This document shows, piece by piece, positions 45,177 to 55,791 of a DNA stretch of 63,564 bases (position 1 is the first letter of the stretch; each line of letters starts with the position of its first letter). The notes under the pieces are model-generated. The model made no database searches. It was given only the letters and a program-made list of their open reading frames with translations, and was not told the origin of the DNA. A program made the position numbers and the translations under genes. Source of the stretch: Mesobacillus persicus (GTDB lineage Bacteria > Bacillota > Bacilli > Bacillales > Cytobacillaceae); the NCBI RefSeq assembly GCF_900109925.1, contig NZ_FOBW01000019.1, positions 1 to 63,564 on the forward strand, written 5' to 3'.

Positions 45177-45185
45177 ATTATACCA
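45177..45185 (-). promoter_or_regulatory. Extended -10 promoter candidate for nusG
   Basis: Minus strand TGGTATAAT: perfect TATAAT with TGn extension, no good -35 at 17 bp. It is embedded in an imperfect dyad (GCGTTCTC ... GAGAATAACGC). Transcripts would meet the attenuator ~20 nt later. Confidence 0.4.
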
Positions 45186-45199
45186 TGAGAACGCATAGG

Positions 45200-45379
45200 T
45201 TATTCAAGGATTAAACGAATCAATTCAGAAAACCCGAGGTCTACAACAGTAAAAAATAGCGCCATAAAGATGACGGTCGTTAAAACTACAATTGTATAAC
45301 GAAATAGTTCCCTACGTTTAGGCCAACTAACCTTCCTCATTTCACGAGCTACTTCTGGTAAAAACTTAGTGATGCGCAT
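45200..45379 (-). CDS. secE: Protein translocase subunit SecE
   Basis: 59 aa, single-helix form found in Firmicutes. Cytoplasmic helix with the conserved MRKVSWPKRRELFRYT motif, then one membrane segment (TIVVLTTVIFMALFFTVVDLG). Clamps the SecY halves. ATG at 45379 after GGAGGTTACAAA. Too short for the 60-aa listing threshold; located by translation. Confidence 0.96.
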   Translation of the reverse strand: MRITKFLPEVAREMRKVSWPKRRELFRYTIVVLTTVIFMALFFTVVDLGFSELIRLILE

Positions 45380-45562
45380 TTTGTAACCTCCAACTTGTAA
45401 ATAGCGAGCAATCTATTAATAAGGCTGTTTTCGTAAAGATTGTTGTTAAAATCCTAAAGCCGATTTTAACACAGAAAAAGTTATTTATCAGGTAAAACTA
45501 ATAGAAGAATCCTATTTTATCTCAGGGAGTAACAAACTTTGAGAAAAGAGCTATTATTAAAG

Positions 45563-45712
45563 TTATTTTGTTTCCCGATGAACTGTATGTGCATTGCAGT
45601 TCTTACAGAATTTTTTTAACTCACGACGCTCTGTTTGATTTTCGCTACTACTTGTGGTGGTATAGTTGCGTGTCCCGCATTCTGCACAAGCAAGCGTTAT
45701 CTTATTCTTCAT
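45563..45712 (-). CDS. rpmG: 50S ribosomal protein L33
   Basis: 49 aa zinc-ribbon form with two Cys pairs (CAECG and CKNC): [19 protein letters not shown].... The second ATG (45712) gives better spacing from AGG and matches homologues; the first is at 45715. Located between sigH and secE, its place in B. subtilis. Confidence 0.95.
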   Translation of the reverse strand: MKNKITLACAECGTRNYTTTSSSENQTERRELKKFCKNCNAHTVHRETK

Positions 45713-45820
45713 CATACACCTACTAATTTATGTCTTTAAAACTTTATCATGTCCTGAAGGTCGGTGTCAATAACTGTCGAATTGGATTGAAGGCTGTATT
45801 ATGACTATTCCTTGTTAATT

Positions 45821-46471
45821 CTATGGCGTGAACTCTCTCAATTCAACGTGCTTTTCCAGTTTCCTCTTTACCCGTTGAAGAGCGTTATCGATTGATTTCA
45901 CATGTCTGTTTAACTCTTCAGAAATTTCCTGGTAGGACTGACCATCTAAATAAAGGGCGAGTACCTTTCGTTCCAGGTCACTTAAAAGTTCCTCCATCTG
46001 GATTTCTATCCGATCAAATTCTTCTTGGTTAATGAATAACTCCTCTGGGTCCATGACTTTTGCTCCTGAAAGGACATCCATTAAGGTCCTATCTGATTCT
46101 TCATCATAGATTGGTTTGTCTAAGGAGACATATGAATTAAGTGGGATATGCTTTTGTCTGGTAGCCGTTTTAATTGCGGTGATAATTTGCCTGGTAATAC
46201 ATAATTCAGCAAACGCCCGAAATGAAGCAAGCTTGTCCTCTTTAAAGTCGCGAATCGCTTTATAGAGCCCAATCATGCCTTCTTGGACGATATCCTCTTT
46301 ATCTGCACCAATTAAAAAATAGGATCTAGCCTTTGCTCGTACGAAGTTTCGATATTTATTGATTAAAAAATCAAGCGCCTCACTTTCACCATTATGAACC
46401 GCTTCTACTATTTCTTCATCTTCTAACTCTACATACTTCAAGGACTTTTTCGTTCCGAAATCAGCATTCAC
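45821..46471 (-). CDS. sigH: RNA polymerase sigma-H factor
   Basis: 216 aa sigma-70 family factor for early stationary-phase and sporulation genes (spo0A, spo0F, kinA, ftsAZ in B. subtilis). Region 2 includes NKYRNFVRAKARSYFLIGAD and DIVQEGMIGLYKAIRDF; region 4 helix-turn-helix is SYQEISEELNRHVKSIDNALQR. GTG start at 46471 after GGGGGG; a nine-codon upstream extension has no RBS. Monocistronic promoter upstream. Confidence 0.97.
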   Translation of the reverse strand: MNADFGTKKSLKYVELEDEEIVEAVHNGESEALDFLINKYRNFVRAKARSYFLIGADKEDIVQEGMIGLYKAIRDFKEDKLASFRAFAELCITRQIITAIKTATRQKHIPLNSYVSLDKPIYDEESDRTLMDVLSGAKVMDPEELFINQEEFDRIEIQMEELLSDLERKVLALYLDGQSYQEISEELNRHVKSIDNALQRVKRKLEKHVELREFTP

Positions 46472-46508
46472 CAAGATCCCCCCACCGGACTTTTCCATGG
46501 ATAGAAAT

Positions 46509-46538
46509 ATTATACAGCAGGAATTTTTTAGGCGTCAA
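46509..46538 (-). promoter_or_regulatory. Promoter of sigH
   Basis: Minus strand TTGACG (46533-46538), 18-bp spacer, TATAAT (46509-46514). Begins 6 bp after the rae1 stop. In B. subtilis AbrB represses this promoter; no AbrB site can be called from sequence. Confidence 0.75.
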
Positions 46539-46543
46539 CCTAG

Positions 46544-47053
46544 TTAATTTCCACCACGGCGCCATTTTTCAAATAATTCAGCTACCTCATCACTAAGTGG
46601 GATTCTACTAACAGGCTTTTTTTTCTGGATTGTTTGCACCTTTTTTTCAATTTTCCGTTCCATAACACTCATTTCTGTGTACAGTTCTCGTGCTGATTTT
46701 CTTAAAGCACCCTGTCCAAATATCGCCCATTGTTCTGTAAAATCAGATGTAGCTACATGGATTTGAGTTTTACGATTGCTAAGGTCTATTGCCAACTTTT
46801 CAATTCGCTCATCAGCCGTCTCATTTTCCCGGGTATAAATGACATCTACTTGATGATTCTTATATCTCTGCTCCGTACCTTGAACATAATGAGCATCAAA
46901 AACAATAATCACGCGATACCCTGTATAGGCCTTATATTCTGCCATTTTCTCAACAAGAAGATCCCTTGCCGCTGCCAAGTCCTTCATTTTCAATGCTCGT
47001 AATTCCGGCCAAGCCCCGATAATGTTATATCCGTCTACAAGCAGGATGTCCAT
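46544..47053 (-). CDS. rae1: Rae1, ribosome-associated mRNA endonuclease (NYN domain)
   Basis: 169 aa YacP/NYN-domain nuclease, PIN-like fold. Acidic catalytic residues visible in LLVDGYNIIG (Asp7), VIIVFDAHYV, ETADERIEKL and VATSDFTEQ. In B. subtilis Rae1 cuts mRNA in the ribosomal A site. 1 bp from rlmB, last of the cysE-cysS-mrnC-rlmB-rae1 run. Confidence 0.92.
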   Translation of the reverse strand: MDILLVDGYNIIGAWPELRALKMKDLAAARDLLVEKMAEYKAYTGYRVIIVFDAHYVQGTEQRYKNHQVDVIYTRENETADERIEKLAIDLSNRKTQIHVATSDFTEQWAIFGQGALRKSARELYTEMSVMERKIEKKVQTIQKKKPVSRIPLSDEVAELFEKWRRGGN

Positions 47054-47054
47054 C

Positions 47055-47798
47055 TTACTGCCCTAGGGGATTACGTTTGCGGTAAACCTCATACATCAAT
47101 AAGGCCGCTGCAACAGAGGCATTTAAGGATGTAACCTTGCCTACCATTGGAAGCCGTAGAAGAAAATCGCATTTTTCTCGAATGATTCTGCCCATTCCCT
47201 TTCCTTCGCTACCAATGACTAGTGCTAGCGGCATCGTTCCATCAAAAGCACGATAGTCTTCCTTACCAGCTGCATCTGTACCCGCCACCCAGATACCGCG
47301 TTCTTTTAATTCATCTATTGTTCTGGACATATTCGTGACCCTTACAACAGGGATATGTTCAATCGCGCCTGTCGAAGATTTAGCAACCGTTGCCGTCAAG
47401 CCAACAGCCCTTCTTTTCGGAATAATTATCCCGTGTGCTCCAGAAGCGTCGGCTGTTCTCATAATAGAACCAAGATTATGTGGATCCTCAATCTCGTCTA
47501 GCAACAGGAAAAATGGTGTCTCATTCCTTTTTTCTGCTACTGAGAATAAATCATCTAATTCCGCATACTCATATGCTGCCACTTGGGCAATGACCCCTTG
47601 ATGACTACCTTCGTACATCTGATCCAGTTTCTTCTTCGGAACAAACTGGACAATCACATTTTCCTCTTTTGCTAATCCAATTACCTGCTGCATCTGCCCA
47701 CGTTGGGAACCTTCTGCAATTAAGATCTTATTAATATCGCGGTGTGATTTGAGTGCCTCGATAACTGGGTTTTTTCCACCGATATATTCTTCGCTCAT
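47055..47798 (-). CDS. rlmB: 23S rRNA 2'-O-methyltransferase RlmB-type (SPOUT)
   Basis: 247 aa TrmH/SpoU family. N-terminal RNA-binding substrate domain ([21 protein letters not shown]), then the knotted SPOUT domain: motif 1 [16 protein letters not shown], motif 2 VIGSEGKGM, motif 3 [22 protein letters not shown]. Predicted to methylate a 23S G in the peptidyl-transferase loop. Start overlaps mrnC by 4 bp (ATGA). Confidence 0.92.
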   Translation of the reverse strand: MSEEYIGGKNPVIEALKSHRDINKILIAEGSQRGQMQQVIGLAKEENVIVQFVPKKKLDQMYEGSHQGVIAQVAAYEYAELDDLFSVAEKRNETPFFLLLDEIEDPHNLGSIMRTADASGAHGIIIPKRRAVGLTATVAKSSTGAIEHIPVVRVTNMSRTIDELKERGIWVAGTDAAGKEDYRAFDGTMPLALVIGSEGKGMGRIIREKCDFLLRLPMVGKVTSLNASVAAALLMYEVYRKRNPLGQ

Positions 47799-48214
47799 GA
47801 TGAACTTCCTCCCTCGTCAATAATTGCAAAAGCGGCCTCAATTAATTCGTCTAGGCGCTTTTCGTTTCCCCCTAGGAACAGATATCCTATTAGTGCTTCA
47901 AATGCGGTGCTGTAGCGGTAGGTTTGTACATCTGTGTTTTTCGGGACTGACCCTGATTTAGCGTTTCTCCCTCTCTTGACCACAGCTATTTCTTTTTCTG
48001 ATAAAAGCTGGTTTTCGATAAAGGCATGGATGATGTTCGCCTGTGCTTTAGCGGAAACATAACGCGTTGCCTCTTTATGAAGTTTATTTGGCCTTACCCT
48101 ACCGCTTTGAAGGAGGTGAAGCCGCACATATTTTTCAAATACGGCATCACCCATATAAGCTAGAGCCAGGCTGTTCAACTGCTTTTCATCAACCTTTTGA
48201 CTATATGAAAGCAT
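47795..48214 (-). CDS. mrnC: Mini-ribonuclease III
   Basis: 139 aa RNase III catalytic domain without the dsRNA-binding domain. Signature [19 protein letters not shown] with catalytic Asp and later [18 protein letters not shown]. Matures 23S rRNA in Bacillus. ATG after GAGGATAGTGA; 3 bp after cysS. Confidence 0.95.
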   Translation of the reverse strand: MLSYSQKVDEKQLNSLALAYMGDAVFEKYVRLHLLQSGRVRPNKLHKEATRYVSAKAQANIIHAFIENQLLSEKEIAVVKRGRNAKSGSVPKNTDVQTYRYSTAFEALIGYLFLGGNEKRLDELIEAAFAIIDEGGSSS

Positions 48215-48217
48215 TCA

Positions 48218-49615
48218 CTATCCTCTTTTCCATCTCGTACCTTGCGCTGTGTCCTCTAGGATGATGTTCATTTCTTTTAACTGAGCACGAATCTCATCAG
48301 CTAGCTTAAAGTCTCGATCCTTCCTAGCTTGTATCCTCTTTTCAATCATTGCTTCAACTTCTTCATCAAGAAGTTCTTCTGCTGCTAGCGACAACCCGAA
48401 AATATCAAATAACAATTCAAATTCATCTAAAAAGCTTTTAATGACTACCTCGGCTGTATTTTTCTCCAACAGATACAGATTGGCAAGCTTTGATAGCTCA
48501 AAGAGTACGGATATACCATTAGCTGTATTAAAATCATCATCCATCTCTTTTACAAACTGTTGATGAAGATCTGTGATCTTATCTAACCATTCCTGATTAT
48601 TTGTCGTTAAGTTTGTGCTAGCGCCCGAACGATGCTTCAGGTTTTGATAGGATGTTTTTAACCTCTCAAAAGCGGCCTTTGTATTCTCTAATAGCTCGTC
48701 ACTATAGTTGATTGGATTACGATAATGTACAGATAGCATAAAAAACCTTAACACTTGCGGGTCGTGATTCTTAATAATATCGTGAACTAATACGAAGTTC
48801 CCTAGTGATTTAGACATCTTTTCATTATTAATATTAATATATCCATTATGCATCCAATAGCGTGCAAACGATTTGCCTGTTAGTGCTTCTGATTGGGCAA
48901 TTTCATTTTCATGGTGCGGAAAAGCTAAGTCCTGACCACCAGCATGGATATCAATGGTATCTCCTAAATATCGCTTTGCCATTGCCGAACATTCAATATG
49001 CCAACCTGGTCTTCCTTCTCCCCATGGACTTTCCCAGGAAATTTCCCCTTCCTTTGCCTTTTTCCACAGAGCAAAGTCTAAAGCATCCTGTTTCTTCTCA
49101 CCAACTTGAATTCGAGCTCCAATTTTCAATTCATCAATGGATTGATGAGATAACTTTCCATATTCAGGGAATTTCCTTGTACGAAAATAAACATCCCCAT
49201 TAGATTCATACGCATAATCTTTGTCAATTAGTGCTTGAATAAACTCAATAATTAGATCCATTGTCTCTGTAACTCGTGGATGTACATCGGCGCGTTTACA
49301 GCCCAATGCCGTAATATCTTCAAAATAGGCATCGATGAAGCGATTAGCGATGGTAGGAACATCTTCTCCAAGTTCGTTTGCTGCACGAATTAATTTATCA
49401 TCAACATCAGTGAAATTAGAGATATACCTTACATCGTAACCTCTATACTCAAGGTAGCGGCGAACCGTATCAAACACAATCGGTGGTCGCGCATTTCCAA
49501 TATGAATATAGTTATAAACGGTCGGGCCACATACATACATCTTTACTTTCCCTTCTTCAAGGGGAACAAACTTTTCCTTCTGACGAGTCAAGGTGTTATA
49601 TATTTGAATTGACAT
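48218..49615 (-). CDS. cysS: Cysteine--tRNA ligase
   Basis: 465 aa class I synthetase. Zn/cysteine-binding [16 protein letters not shown] with HIGN, later [12 protein letters not shown] and HHENEIAQ as Zn ligands, and the KMSKS loop [11 protein letters not shown]-terminal anticodon region contains [14 protein letters not shown]. Overlaps the end of cysE by 20 bp and shares its T-box control. Confidence 0.97.
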   Translation of the reverse strand: MSIQIYNTLTRQKEKFVPLEEGKVKMYVCGPTVYNYIHIGNARPPIVFDTVRRYLEYRGYDVRYISNFTDVDDKLIRAANELGEDVPTIANRFIDAYFEDITALGCKRADVHPRVTETMDLIIEFIQALIDKDYAYESNGDVYFRTRKFPEYGKLSHQSIDELKIGARIQVGEKKQDALDFALWKKAKEGEISWESPWGEGRPGWHIECSAMAKRYLGDTIDIHAGGQDLAFPHHENEIAQSEALTGKSFARYWMHNGYININNEKMSKSLGNFVLVHDIIKNHDPQVLRFFMLSVHYRNPINYSDELLENTKAAFERLKTSYQNLKHRSGASTNLTTNNQEWLDKITDLHQQFVKEMDDDFNTANGISVLFELSKLANLYLLEKNTAEVVIKSFLDEFELLFDIFGLSLAAEELLDEEVEAMIEKRIQARKDRDFKLADEIRAQLKEMNIILEDTAQGTRWKRG

Positions 49616-50264
49616 TCACTTTACTCCTTTCTTCCTTTAATCCATTAAGCTCTTGTTGAAGCAATTGAATCTCAATTTCCATCGCTTTAAATCGATCATA
49701 AATTGGATCTGGAAGATCTGAATGATTTAAGTCCTTCTTGATTTTTACCCCATCCTGAATGACAACACGGCCCGGTACCCCAACGACGGTTGAGTTTGGC
49801 GGAACGTCCTTTAATACCACAGAGCCGCCACCGATTTTGGAATTCTCACCAATCGTTATTGACCCTAAAACCTTAGCCCCAGTTGCTATAAGGGCATTGT
49901 CCTTCACAGTAGGGTGGCGTTTTCCCTTCTCTTTACCTGTTCCTCCCAATGTCACACCTTGATAGATGGTGACATTATCACCAATCTCGCAAGTTTCCCC
50001 AATGACCACTCCCATCCCATGGTCAATAAATAACCGGCTTCCAATCTTCGCGCCCGGATGTATCTCAATTCCGGTAAAAAATCGGCTAATTTGTGAGATG
50101 ATTCTAGCAATAAAATAAAGCTTTCTCTTGAATAAGGCATGCGCTAGTCGGTGAGACCAAATGGCATGCAAACCAGCATAGGTCAGGATTACCTCTAACC
50201 GGCTTCTGGCAGCTGGATCCTGGTCAAATACAACTTCAATGTCTTCTTTCAGCATTTTAAACAT
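49596..50264 (-). CDS. cysE: Serine O-acetyltransferase
   Basis: 222 aa. Makes O-acetylserine for cysteine synthesis. Helical N-domain, then the left-handed beta-helix with hexapeptide repeats ([43 protein letters not shown]); the catalytic His/Asp lies in FIDHG. ATG at 50264 follows GGGGGA by 8 nt; longer forms lack spacing. Downstream of a Cys T-box, so expressed when tRNA-Cys is uncharged. Confidence 0.96.
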   Translation of the reverse strand: MFKMLKEDIEVVFDQDPAARSRLEVILTYAGLHAIWSHRLAHALFKRKLYFIARIISQISRFFTGIEIHPGAKIGSRLFIDHGMGVVIGETCEIGDNVTIYQGVTLGGTGKEKGKRHPTVKDNALIATGAKVLGSITIGENSKIGGGSVVLKDVPPNSTVVGVPGRVVIQDGVKIKKDLNHSDLPDPIYDRFKAMEIEIQLLQQELNGLKEERSKVNVNSNI

Positions 50265-50291
50265 GTTTACCATCCCCCAGTATTTCCAAAA

Positions 50292-50350
50292 ATGCAAAAG
50301 CGTAAGCGGCTCAAGTCCTTATGTGAGCTCGAGCTGGGTGCCGGAAAAAC
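50292..50350. repeat. Short degenerate repeat resembling family 2 (copy D)
   Basis: CAAAAGCGTAAGCGGCTCAAG ends and GAGCTCGAGCTGGGTGCCGG resemble the outer arms of copies A-C, without the central hairpin. It lies between the T-box terminator and the cysE RBS. Confidence 0.4.
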
Positions 50351-50373
50351 CTGACCCAATTTCCCTTAAACAA

Positions 50374-50632
50374 TAAAAAAACGCCTCTGTCAAATGACAG
50401 AGACGCTTGGTGCGCGGTTCCACTCTGTTTAAGCCCTGAAATAGAGCCTCAACTTTACCTGTTAACGGGAGGACCCGCCCTGAACTACTTAGAACATTTC
50501 CGTTCATACAGGGGCTCCGAGGTGCATTTTCAAAAAGCGAGCGGCTTAAACCACTTTCAGCCGATGATGGTTCTCTCTAAAAAGCTTCACTTTTCTACTT
50601 TTCCTCTTCCACACTTTCGAACTATACGAATT
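50374..50632 (-). promoter_or_regulatory. Cysteine T-box riboswitch for cysE-cysS
   Basis: Minus strand leader of ~260 nt. T-box/antiterminator bulge AGAGTGGAACCGCGC at 50412-50426, and terminator GCGTCTCTGTC / GACAGAGGCG with TTTTTTT (50374-50406). In Stem I the sequence GAAAATGCACCTCGG provides a UGC (Cys) triplet, the likely specifier, followed downstream by the GGAGCCCCTG block. Uncharged tRNA-Cys should stabilise the antiterminator. Confidence 0.9.
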
Positions 50633-50638
50633 ACTCTT

Positions 50639-50667
50639 ACTATATTATATTTTTGAGCTAATGTTAA
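50639..50667 (-). promoter_or_regulatory. Promoter of the T-box/cysE-cysS operon
   Basis: Minus strand TTAACA (50662-50667), 17-bp spacer, TATAGT (50639-50644), just after the gltX stop. Confidence 0.6.
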
Positions 50668-50687
50668 CTATCTTGATTGAAAAATTT

Positions 50688-52142
50688 CTATGCTAGGAGA
50701 TTTTCTACTCGTTTTTTTACTTTATCAAAGCCAAGAAGTTCAATGGCAAGCATTAAATCTGGCCCATGGGTCTGACCTGTCACAGCGGAACGGATTGGCA
50801 TAAATAGCTTCTGTCCTTTGTGACCTGTCCCTTTTTGAACAGCTTTAACAGCACCTTTAATTTGCACTGCAGTAAATTCCGGAAGACTTTCAATCTCTTG
50901 TAGGAATGCCCGTAGGACTTCGGGTACTTGCTCTCCTGCAAGGACATCTTTTGCCTCATCCTCAAAAGTCAATTCCTCTTGGAAGAAGATCTCCGAAAGC
51001 TCTACAATTTCCGCTCCATAACTCATTTTCTCCTGATATAAAGAAATGAGGCTACGAACCCATGTTTCTTCATCAGTTGTCCGATCATTCTTTACTTTAC
51101 CCGCCTGAACTAAATGAGGAAGAGCTAACTCAATCACTCTTTCAAGTTCCGCTTTCTTCATGTACTGATTATTCATCCAGGAAAGTTTCTGTCGGTCAAA
51201 CAGGGCCGGAGACTTAGACAAGCGAGCTGCATCAAACTTCTCAATAATCTCTTCCTTCGTAAAAATTTCTTCTTCGCCTGATGGTGACCAACCTAGTAAG
51301 GTAATAAAATTGAACAGAGCTTCTGGTAAATATCCTAACTCCTCATACTGTTCGATAAACTGAATAATCGACTCATCACGTTTGCTTAGCTTTTTCCGAC
51401 TTTCATTCACAATTAACGTCATATGTCCAAATACCGGAGCTTTCCAACCAAATGCATCATAGATTAATAATTGCTTTGGCGTATTGGAAATATGATCATC
51501 TCCGCGAAGAACATGGGAAATTTTCATTAGGTAATCATCTAGGACAACTGCATAGTTGTATGTAGGGATCCCATCTTTTTTTACAATGACAAAGTCTCCA
51601 AAGCCCTCAGATTCAAACGAGACTTCACCTTTAACCATGTCATCAAAGCGAAGGACTTGCCCCGCAGGAACTTTAAAGCGAACACTCGGTTTTCTACCTT
51701 CGTTTTCAAACTGCGCCCTGTCTTCTTCTGATAAGTGGCGACATCTACCGGAGTACTTAGGTGTCTCATTGCGTTCCATTTGCGCCGCACGGTCAGCCTC
51801 AAGCTCCTCTTCGGTACAATAACATTTATATACAAGGTCTTTTTCAAATAGCTGTTTTGTATACTCATCGTAAATAGAAATACGCTCTGATTGACGATAT
51901 GGACCAAACTCCCCGCCAACATCAACGCTCTCATCCCAGTCCATTCCGAGCCATTTCAAATACTGGAGCTGACTTTCTTCTCCACCTTCGATATTCCTTT
52001 TTAAATCTGTATCCTCAATTCGAATGATAAACTTTCCGCCTTGGTTACGAGCGAATAAATAATTAAAAAGTGCTGTTCGAGCATTCCCAATATGTAAATG
52101 TCCCGTTGGGCTCGGGGCATAACGCACACGAATTTCTGACAT
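50688..52142 (-). CDS. gltX: Glutamate--tRNA ligase
   Basis: 484 aa class I synthetase. HIGH motif in [23 protein letters not shown]-like KLSKRDES, and a Cys-rich segment [16 protein letters not shown] resembling a Zn site. In Bacillus it also charges tRNA-Gln with Glu for transamidation. Starts ATG with AGGAGGATTTTTAT upstream. Confidence 0.97.
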   Translation of the reverse strand: MSEIRVRYAPSPTGHLHIGNARTALFNYLFARNQGGKFIIRIEDTDLKRNIEGGEESQLQYLKWLGMDWDESVDVGGEFGPYRQSERISIYDEYTKQLFEKDLVYKCYCTEEELEADRAAQMERNETPKYSGRCRHLSEEDRAQFENEGRKPSVRFKVPAGQVLRFDDMVKGEVSFESEGFGDFVIVKKDGIPTYNYAVVLDDYLMKISHVLRGDDHISNTPKQLLIYDAFGWKAPVFGHMTLIVNESRKKLSKRDESIIQFIEQYEELGYLPEALFNFITLLGWSPSGEEEIFTKEEIIEKFDAARLSKSPALFDRQKLSWMNNQYMKKAELERVIELALPHLVQAGKVKNDRTTDEETWVRSLISLYQEKMSYGAEIVELSEIFFQEELTFEDEAKDVLAGEQVPEVLRAFLQEIESLPEFTAVQIKGAVKAVQKGTGHKGQKLFMPIRSAVTGQTHGPDLMLAIELLGFDKVKKRVENLLA

Positions 52143-52191
52143 AAAAATCCTCCTACTATTTATCTACCATTTCGGCATTCAATCTAAAGCT

Positions 52192-52668
52192 TTACCTTTT
52201 TTGAAGCAAGACGACCGCTTGTGCCGCAATCCCTTCACCACGGCCCGTGAATCCAAGCTTTTCGGTTGTCGTTGCCTTTACATTCACCTGACCTACTTGA
52301 CCCTCAAGGAGAGCAGCAACCCGTTCCTTAATAGAATCCATGTATGGAGCCATCTTCGGTTTTTGGGCAATAATCGTGCAATCAATATTAACAAGTTGAT
52401 AGCCCTTTTCTTTTACAATTCCCCAAACATGCTCAAGCAATTTGGCGGAATCGGCATCCTTAAATTCAGGGTCTGTGTCTGGAAAATGCTTCCCTATATC
52501 CCCTTCACCGATTGCCCCTAGACAGGCATCTGCAATTGTATGCAAAAGGACATCTGCATCTGAATGGCCTAGCAATCCCTTTTCATAAGGGATTGTCACT
52601 CCCCCAATAATTAACGGGCGACCCTCGGTCAACTGGTGAACATCAAAACCTTGTCCAATTCGAAACAT
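52192..52668 (-). CDS. ispF: 2-C-methyl-D-erythritol 2,4-cyclodiphosphate synthase
   Basis: 158 aa, fifth step of the MEP isoprenoid pathway. Metal ligands in GFDVHQL (Asp, His) and [12 protein letters not shown] (His). C-terminal [23 protein letters not shown] is conserved. ATG after AAGGAGTAATTTTAAG; 50 bp after ispD. Confidence 0.97.
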   Translation of the reverse strand: MFRIGQGFDVHQLTEGRPLIIGGVTIPYEKGLLGHSDADVLLHTIADACLGAIGEGDIGKHFPDTDPEFKDADSAKLLEHVWGIVKEKGYQLVNIDCTIIAQKPKMAPYMDSIKERVAALLEGQVGQVNVKATTTEKLGFTGRGEGIAAQAVVLLQKR

Positions 52669-52717
52669 CTTAAAATTACTCCTTTAAAGTCACAGATATT
52701 TTCCTCTAATTCTCTAT

Positions 52718-53407
52718 TTAACGCAAACTTTTCCGCTTTTTTATAATGGCTTCAGCGAAATAAATATCTTCAGGCGTTGTCAGCTTTATATTATCATAAT
52801 CTCCTTCAATAATAACGACTTTATGCGGCAGCCTTTCGACAAGACTTGAATCGTCTGTGCCGGTAAATTGATCCTCTGTCGCCTTTTCATGTGCCTTTCG
52901 GAGCACAGAAACTAGAAAAGCTTGTGGGGTTTGGACTGCCCACAAGCTGGAACGCTCAATTGTTTCTGTTACTAGAAGACCCTTAGCCTTTTTGATTGTA
53001 TCCTTGACAGGAACACCAGCAATCGCAGCCCCATCTATTTCCGCTGCCTTCACAAGTTGATGAATGGTATCCAATGTAACAAACGGCCTTGCCGCATCGT
53101 GGACAAGAACAATCCCATCGGTCCGAATTGCCTTCACGCCATTATAAACGCTATCCTGGCGTTCTTTGCCCCCGTGGACAAGGTCTGTCACCTTCTGAAT
53201 ATGATATTCCTTCAATAGTCCCTTGAAGGTTTCCTCATCATCCTTATGAATTGAGAGTATGATGCCTGCGCATTCAGGGTCTTGTTCAAATACTCTCAAC
53301 GTGTGTATCAATACTGGTGTATTTTCAAGTGTCAAAAAAAGCTTGTTTCTTCCTGCTCCCATTCTTTTTCCCTGCCCTGCAGCAGGGAGAATAACCTGGT
53401 AAGCCAT
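52718..53407 (-). CDS. ispD: 2-C-methyl-D-erythritol 4-phosphate cytidylyltransferase
   Basis: 229 aa nucleotidyltransferase of the MEP pathway. CTP-binding loop LPAAGQGKRMGAGRNK; conserved HDAARPFV and VQTPQAF. Start M (53407) follows AGGAG by 8 nt; the ATG two codons earlier abuts it. Upstream of ispF, downstream of yacL. Confidence 0.96.
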   Translation of the reverse strand: MAYQVILPAAGQGKRMGAGRNKLFLTLENTPVLIHTLRVFEQDPECAGIILSIHKDDEETFKGLLKEYHIQKVTDLVHGGKERQDSVYNGVKAIRTDGIVLVHDAARPFVTLDTIHQLVKAAEIDGAAIAGVPVKDTIKKAKGLLVTETIERSSLWAVQTPQAFLVSVLRKAHEKATEDQFTGTDDSSLVERLPHKVVIIEGDYDNIKLTTPEDIYFAEAIIKKRKSLR

Positions 53408-53426
53408 ATTCATATCTCCTATCTAT

Positions 53427-54515
53427 CTAAAGCGCCTTTTCAAGTAACTTTGGCTTTGCGAAAATCATCCGTCCTGCTGAGGTCTGTAAAACACTCGTTA
53501 CTAGGACTTCAATCCGCTTCCCGATATAATCTCGGCCTTCTTCGACGACAATCATCGTGCCATCATCAAGATAGGCAATCCCCTGATTATGCTCTTTACC
53601 GTCCTTGATTACCTGAATGTTTAATTCCTCACCTGGTAAAACAACTGGTTTCACCGCATTCGCAAGATCATTAATATTCAGTACCGATACGCCTTGAAGT
53701 TCGCAAACTTTATTTAAGTTAAAATCATTTGTGACGACGACACCACTTGTCAGTTTCGCAAGTTTAACAAGCTTTGAGTCCACTTCCTGAATTTCCTCAA
53801 AATCACCCTCATAAATATCAACCTTAATCTTCAATTCTTTCTGAATACGATTAAGGATGTCAAGACCTCGACGACCGCGATTGCGTTTTAACACATCAGA
53901 TGAATCCGCAATATGCTGTAATTCCTCTAGTACAAATTGTGGAATGATAATCGTTCCTTCAAGGAAACCAGTTTGACAGATATCAGCGATTCTCCCGTCA
54001 ATAATGACACTAGTATCGAGAATTTTCCAAGTGTTCTCCGACTTGTTCTCCGCTTCCGTTTCTTCTTCCCCACCCTTTTTCTTACGGCTAGAAAAGAGGT
54101 TTAACAGTTCATCACGTTTCTTAAACCCAACCTGAAAACCAAGGTACCCTATTACGAGAGTTAATAGAATTGGCGCAACCGTATTAAAAACCGGAACTTG
54201 GATCGCATTAAAGGCAAAACCAATTAAAAACGCAACCAATAAACCAAAGAATAAACCAACACCACCGGTAATTAGGTCGGCTAGCGGTGCTTTTATCAAG
54301 GATTCTTCGAGCCATTTAACAAAATTGGTTACATAATCGACTGCCCAAAAAGTAATGAAATAAAAAATAAGTGCACCAAGAATAGCTGAAACATACGGAT
54401 TCGCTAGAAACGGGAAATCTCCCAAGCTGATTAAGGAAAGCAAATCAGGGATTAAGAATATACCTAACGTACCTCCGATAATTAAAAAACAAGCTTGAAT
54501 AATGCGTCTTAACAT
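53427..54515 (-). CDS. yacL: YacL, PIN and TRAM domain membrane protein
   Basis: 362 aa. Four N-terminal hydrophobic segments (to ~residue 130), then a PIN nuclease-like domain beginning [17 protein letters not shown] (catalytic-type Asp residues) with [11 protein letters not shown], then a TRAM RNA-binding domain ([32 protein letters not shown]). Function unproven, probably RNA-related at the membrane. ATG at 54515 follows AGGAGG by 7 nt. The 200 bp up to disA contain no gene. Confidence 0.92.
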   Translation of the reverse strand: MLRRIIQACFLIIGGTLGIFLIPDLLSLISLGDFPFLANPYVSAILGALIFYFITFWAVDYVTNFVKWLEESLIKAPLADLITGGVGLFFGLLVAFLIGFAFNAIQVPVFNTVAPILLTLVIGYLGFQVGFKKRDELLNLFSSRKKKGGEEETEAENKSENTWKILDTSVIIDGRIADICQTGFLEGTIIIPQFVLEELQHIADSSDVLKRNRGRRGLDILNRIQKELKIKVDIYEGDFEEIQEVDSKLVKLAKLTSGVVVTNDFNLNKVCELQGVSVLNINDLANAVKPVVLPGEELNIQVIKDGKEHNQGIAYLDDGTMIVVEEGRDYIGKRIEVLVTSVLQTSAGRMIFAKPKLLEKAL

Positions 54516-54715
54516 CACATCACCTCCTTATTTACATTATAAACAAATTCCATAAATTGAAACCTTCGCTTAAAGAGATTTTTGTCCATTTTTAACAGAA
54601 TGTCATTTTTAAAATAAATCTGTAACACTTCATTTGTCATATTTATATAGTGCTTACCTTTGGTTTAAAAGTAGCACCCGCTTTAGGTAGTGTCAAATAT
54701 TAGCAAAATCTTCTG

Positions 54716-55777
54716 TTAGAGATGGCGGTCTGAAATAAGTTGTTCCAATATCCTCTTAAATCCCTCTTTTATTTTCTTCGCTCTCACTTCTCCAATCCCT
54801 TCCACATCATCTAAATCAGCCACACTCGCCGAGACAATCGTTGGTAGATTCTGAAAGCGACTTACAAGATTTTCAACGATTATGGGTGGTAACCGAGGGA
54901 TCTTATTCAACATCCGATATCCACGAGGATTGATTGGCTCCTCTAGATGAACATAACCTTGGTAGCCTAGCATCTTTAATATCACGGTATCCTCTATTGG
55001 ACCTGACCTTGCCATATCCAATAAGCGAACCATTATATCCCCAGAGTCAATCGCCGCATTGGAAACATAGTCTTTAATCATCAAATTGGCTTCAATTTCA
55101 ATGTCTGTCATTAATTCCTGCATCTGGAGGCGAATAAGACGTCCCTCAATGCCTAGTTCGCTCAAGTAGGCTAACAATTCATTTTTGATTCTTAATACCA
55201 TTTCAAAACGATGCATCACTTGAAGGAGGTCATTATAAGTAACAAGTTCTTCAAACTCTAGCAATCCAAAGTTCGTAATGCTCTGTTCCAAAACAATTTT
55301 ATATTTTTCAAGCGTTTGAATAGCCAAATTTGCTTTTGTTAGTATTACGGAAATATCTTTTAACGAGTACCTTCGATTACCCTGATAAAGGGTGATGACA
55401 GTCCTACGCTGCGAGATAGCTACGACAAGAGCCTTCGTTTGTTTCGCAACCCGCTCTGCCGTCCGATGCCGCATCCCTGTCTCAGAAGAGGGAATACCGG
55501 GGTTAGGGGCTAACTGTGCATTTGCAAATAAAATTTGATTGCCTGTATCATTTAAAATAATTGCTCCATCCATCTTGGCTAATTCATATAAAGAACTTGG
55601 GCTGAATCTGCAATTGATCTCGAACCCGCCATCGACCAGCTCTTTGACCTTTTCATTATAACCAATCACAATAAGCCCTCCGGTGTTCGCACGAAGGACA
55701 TTGTCAATGCCTTCCCTTAACGGTGTCCCCGGGGCAATAAACTGCAAAATTTCACTTAATGCTTTATCTTCTGACAT
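54716..55777 (-). CDS. disA: DNA integrity scanning diadenylate cyclase DisA
   Basis: 353 aa. Makes c-di-AMP from ATP while scanning DNA. DAC domain with DGAIIL and [17 protein letters not shown] (RHR motif); a helical linker; C-terminal helix-hairpin-helix [18 protein letters not shown] at 55777 follows TTGGAG by 6 nt and lies 14 bp after radA; the upstream in-frame region belongs to radA. Paired with radA as in most Firmicutes. Confidence 0.96.
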   Translation of the reverse strand: MSEDKALSEILQFIAPGTPLREGIDNVLRANTGGLIVIGYNEKVKELVDGGFEINCRFSPSSLYELAKMDGAIILNDTGNQILFANAQLAPNPGIPSSETGMRHRTAERVAKQTKALVVAISQRRTVITLYQGNRRYSLKDISVILTKANLAIQTLEKYKIVLEQSITNFGLLEFEELVTYNDLLQVMHRFEMVLRIKNELLAYLSELGIEGRLIRLQMQELMTDIEIEANLMIKDYVSNAAIDSGDIMVRLLDMARSGPIEDTVILKMLGYQGYVHLEEPINPRGYRMLNKIPRLPPIIVENLVSRFQNLPTIVSASVADLDDVEGIGEVRAKKIKEGFKRILEQLISDRHL

Positions 55778-55791
55778 CCGGTTCTCCAACC

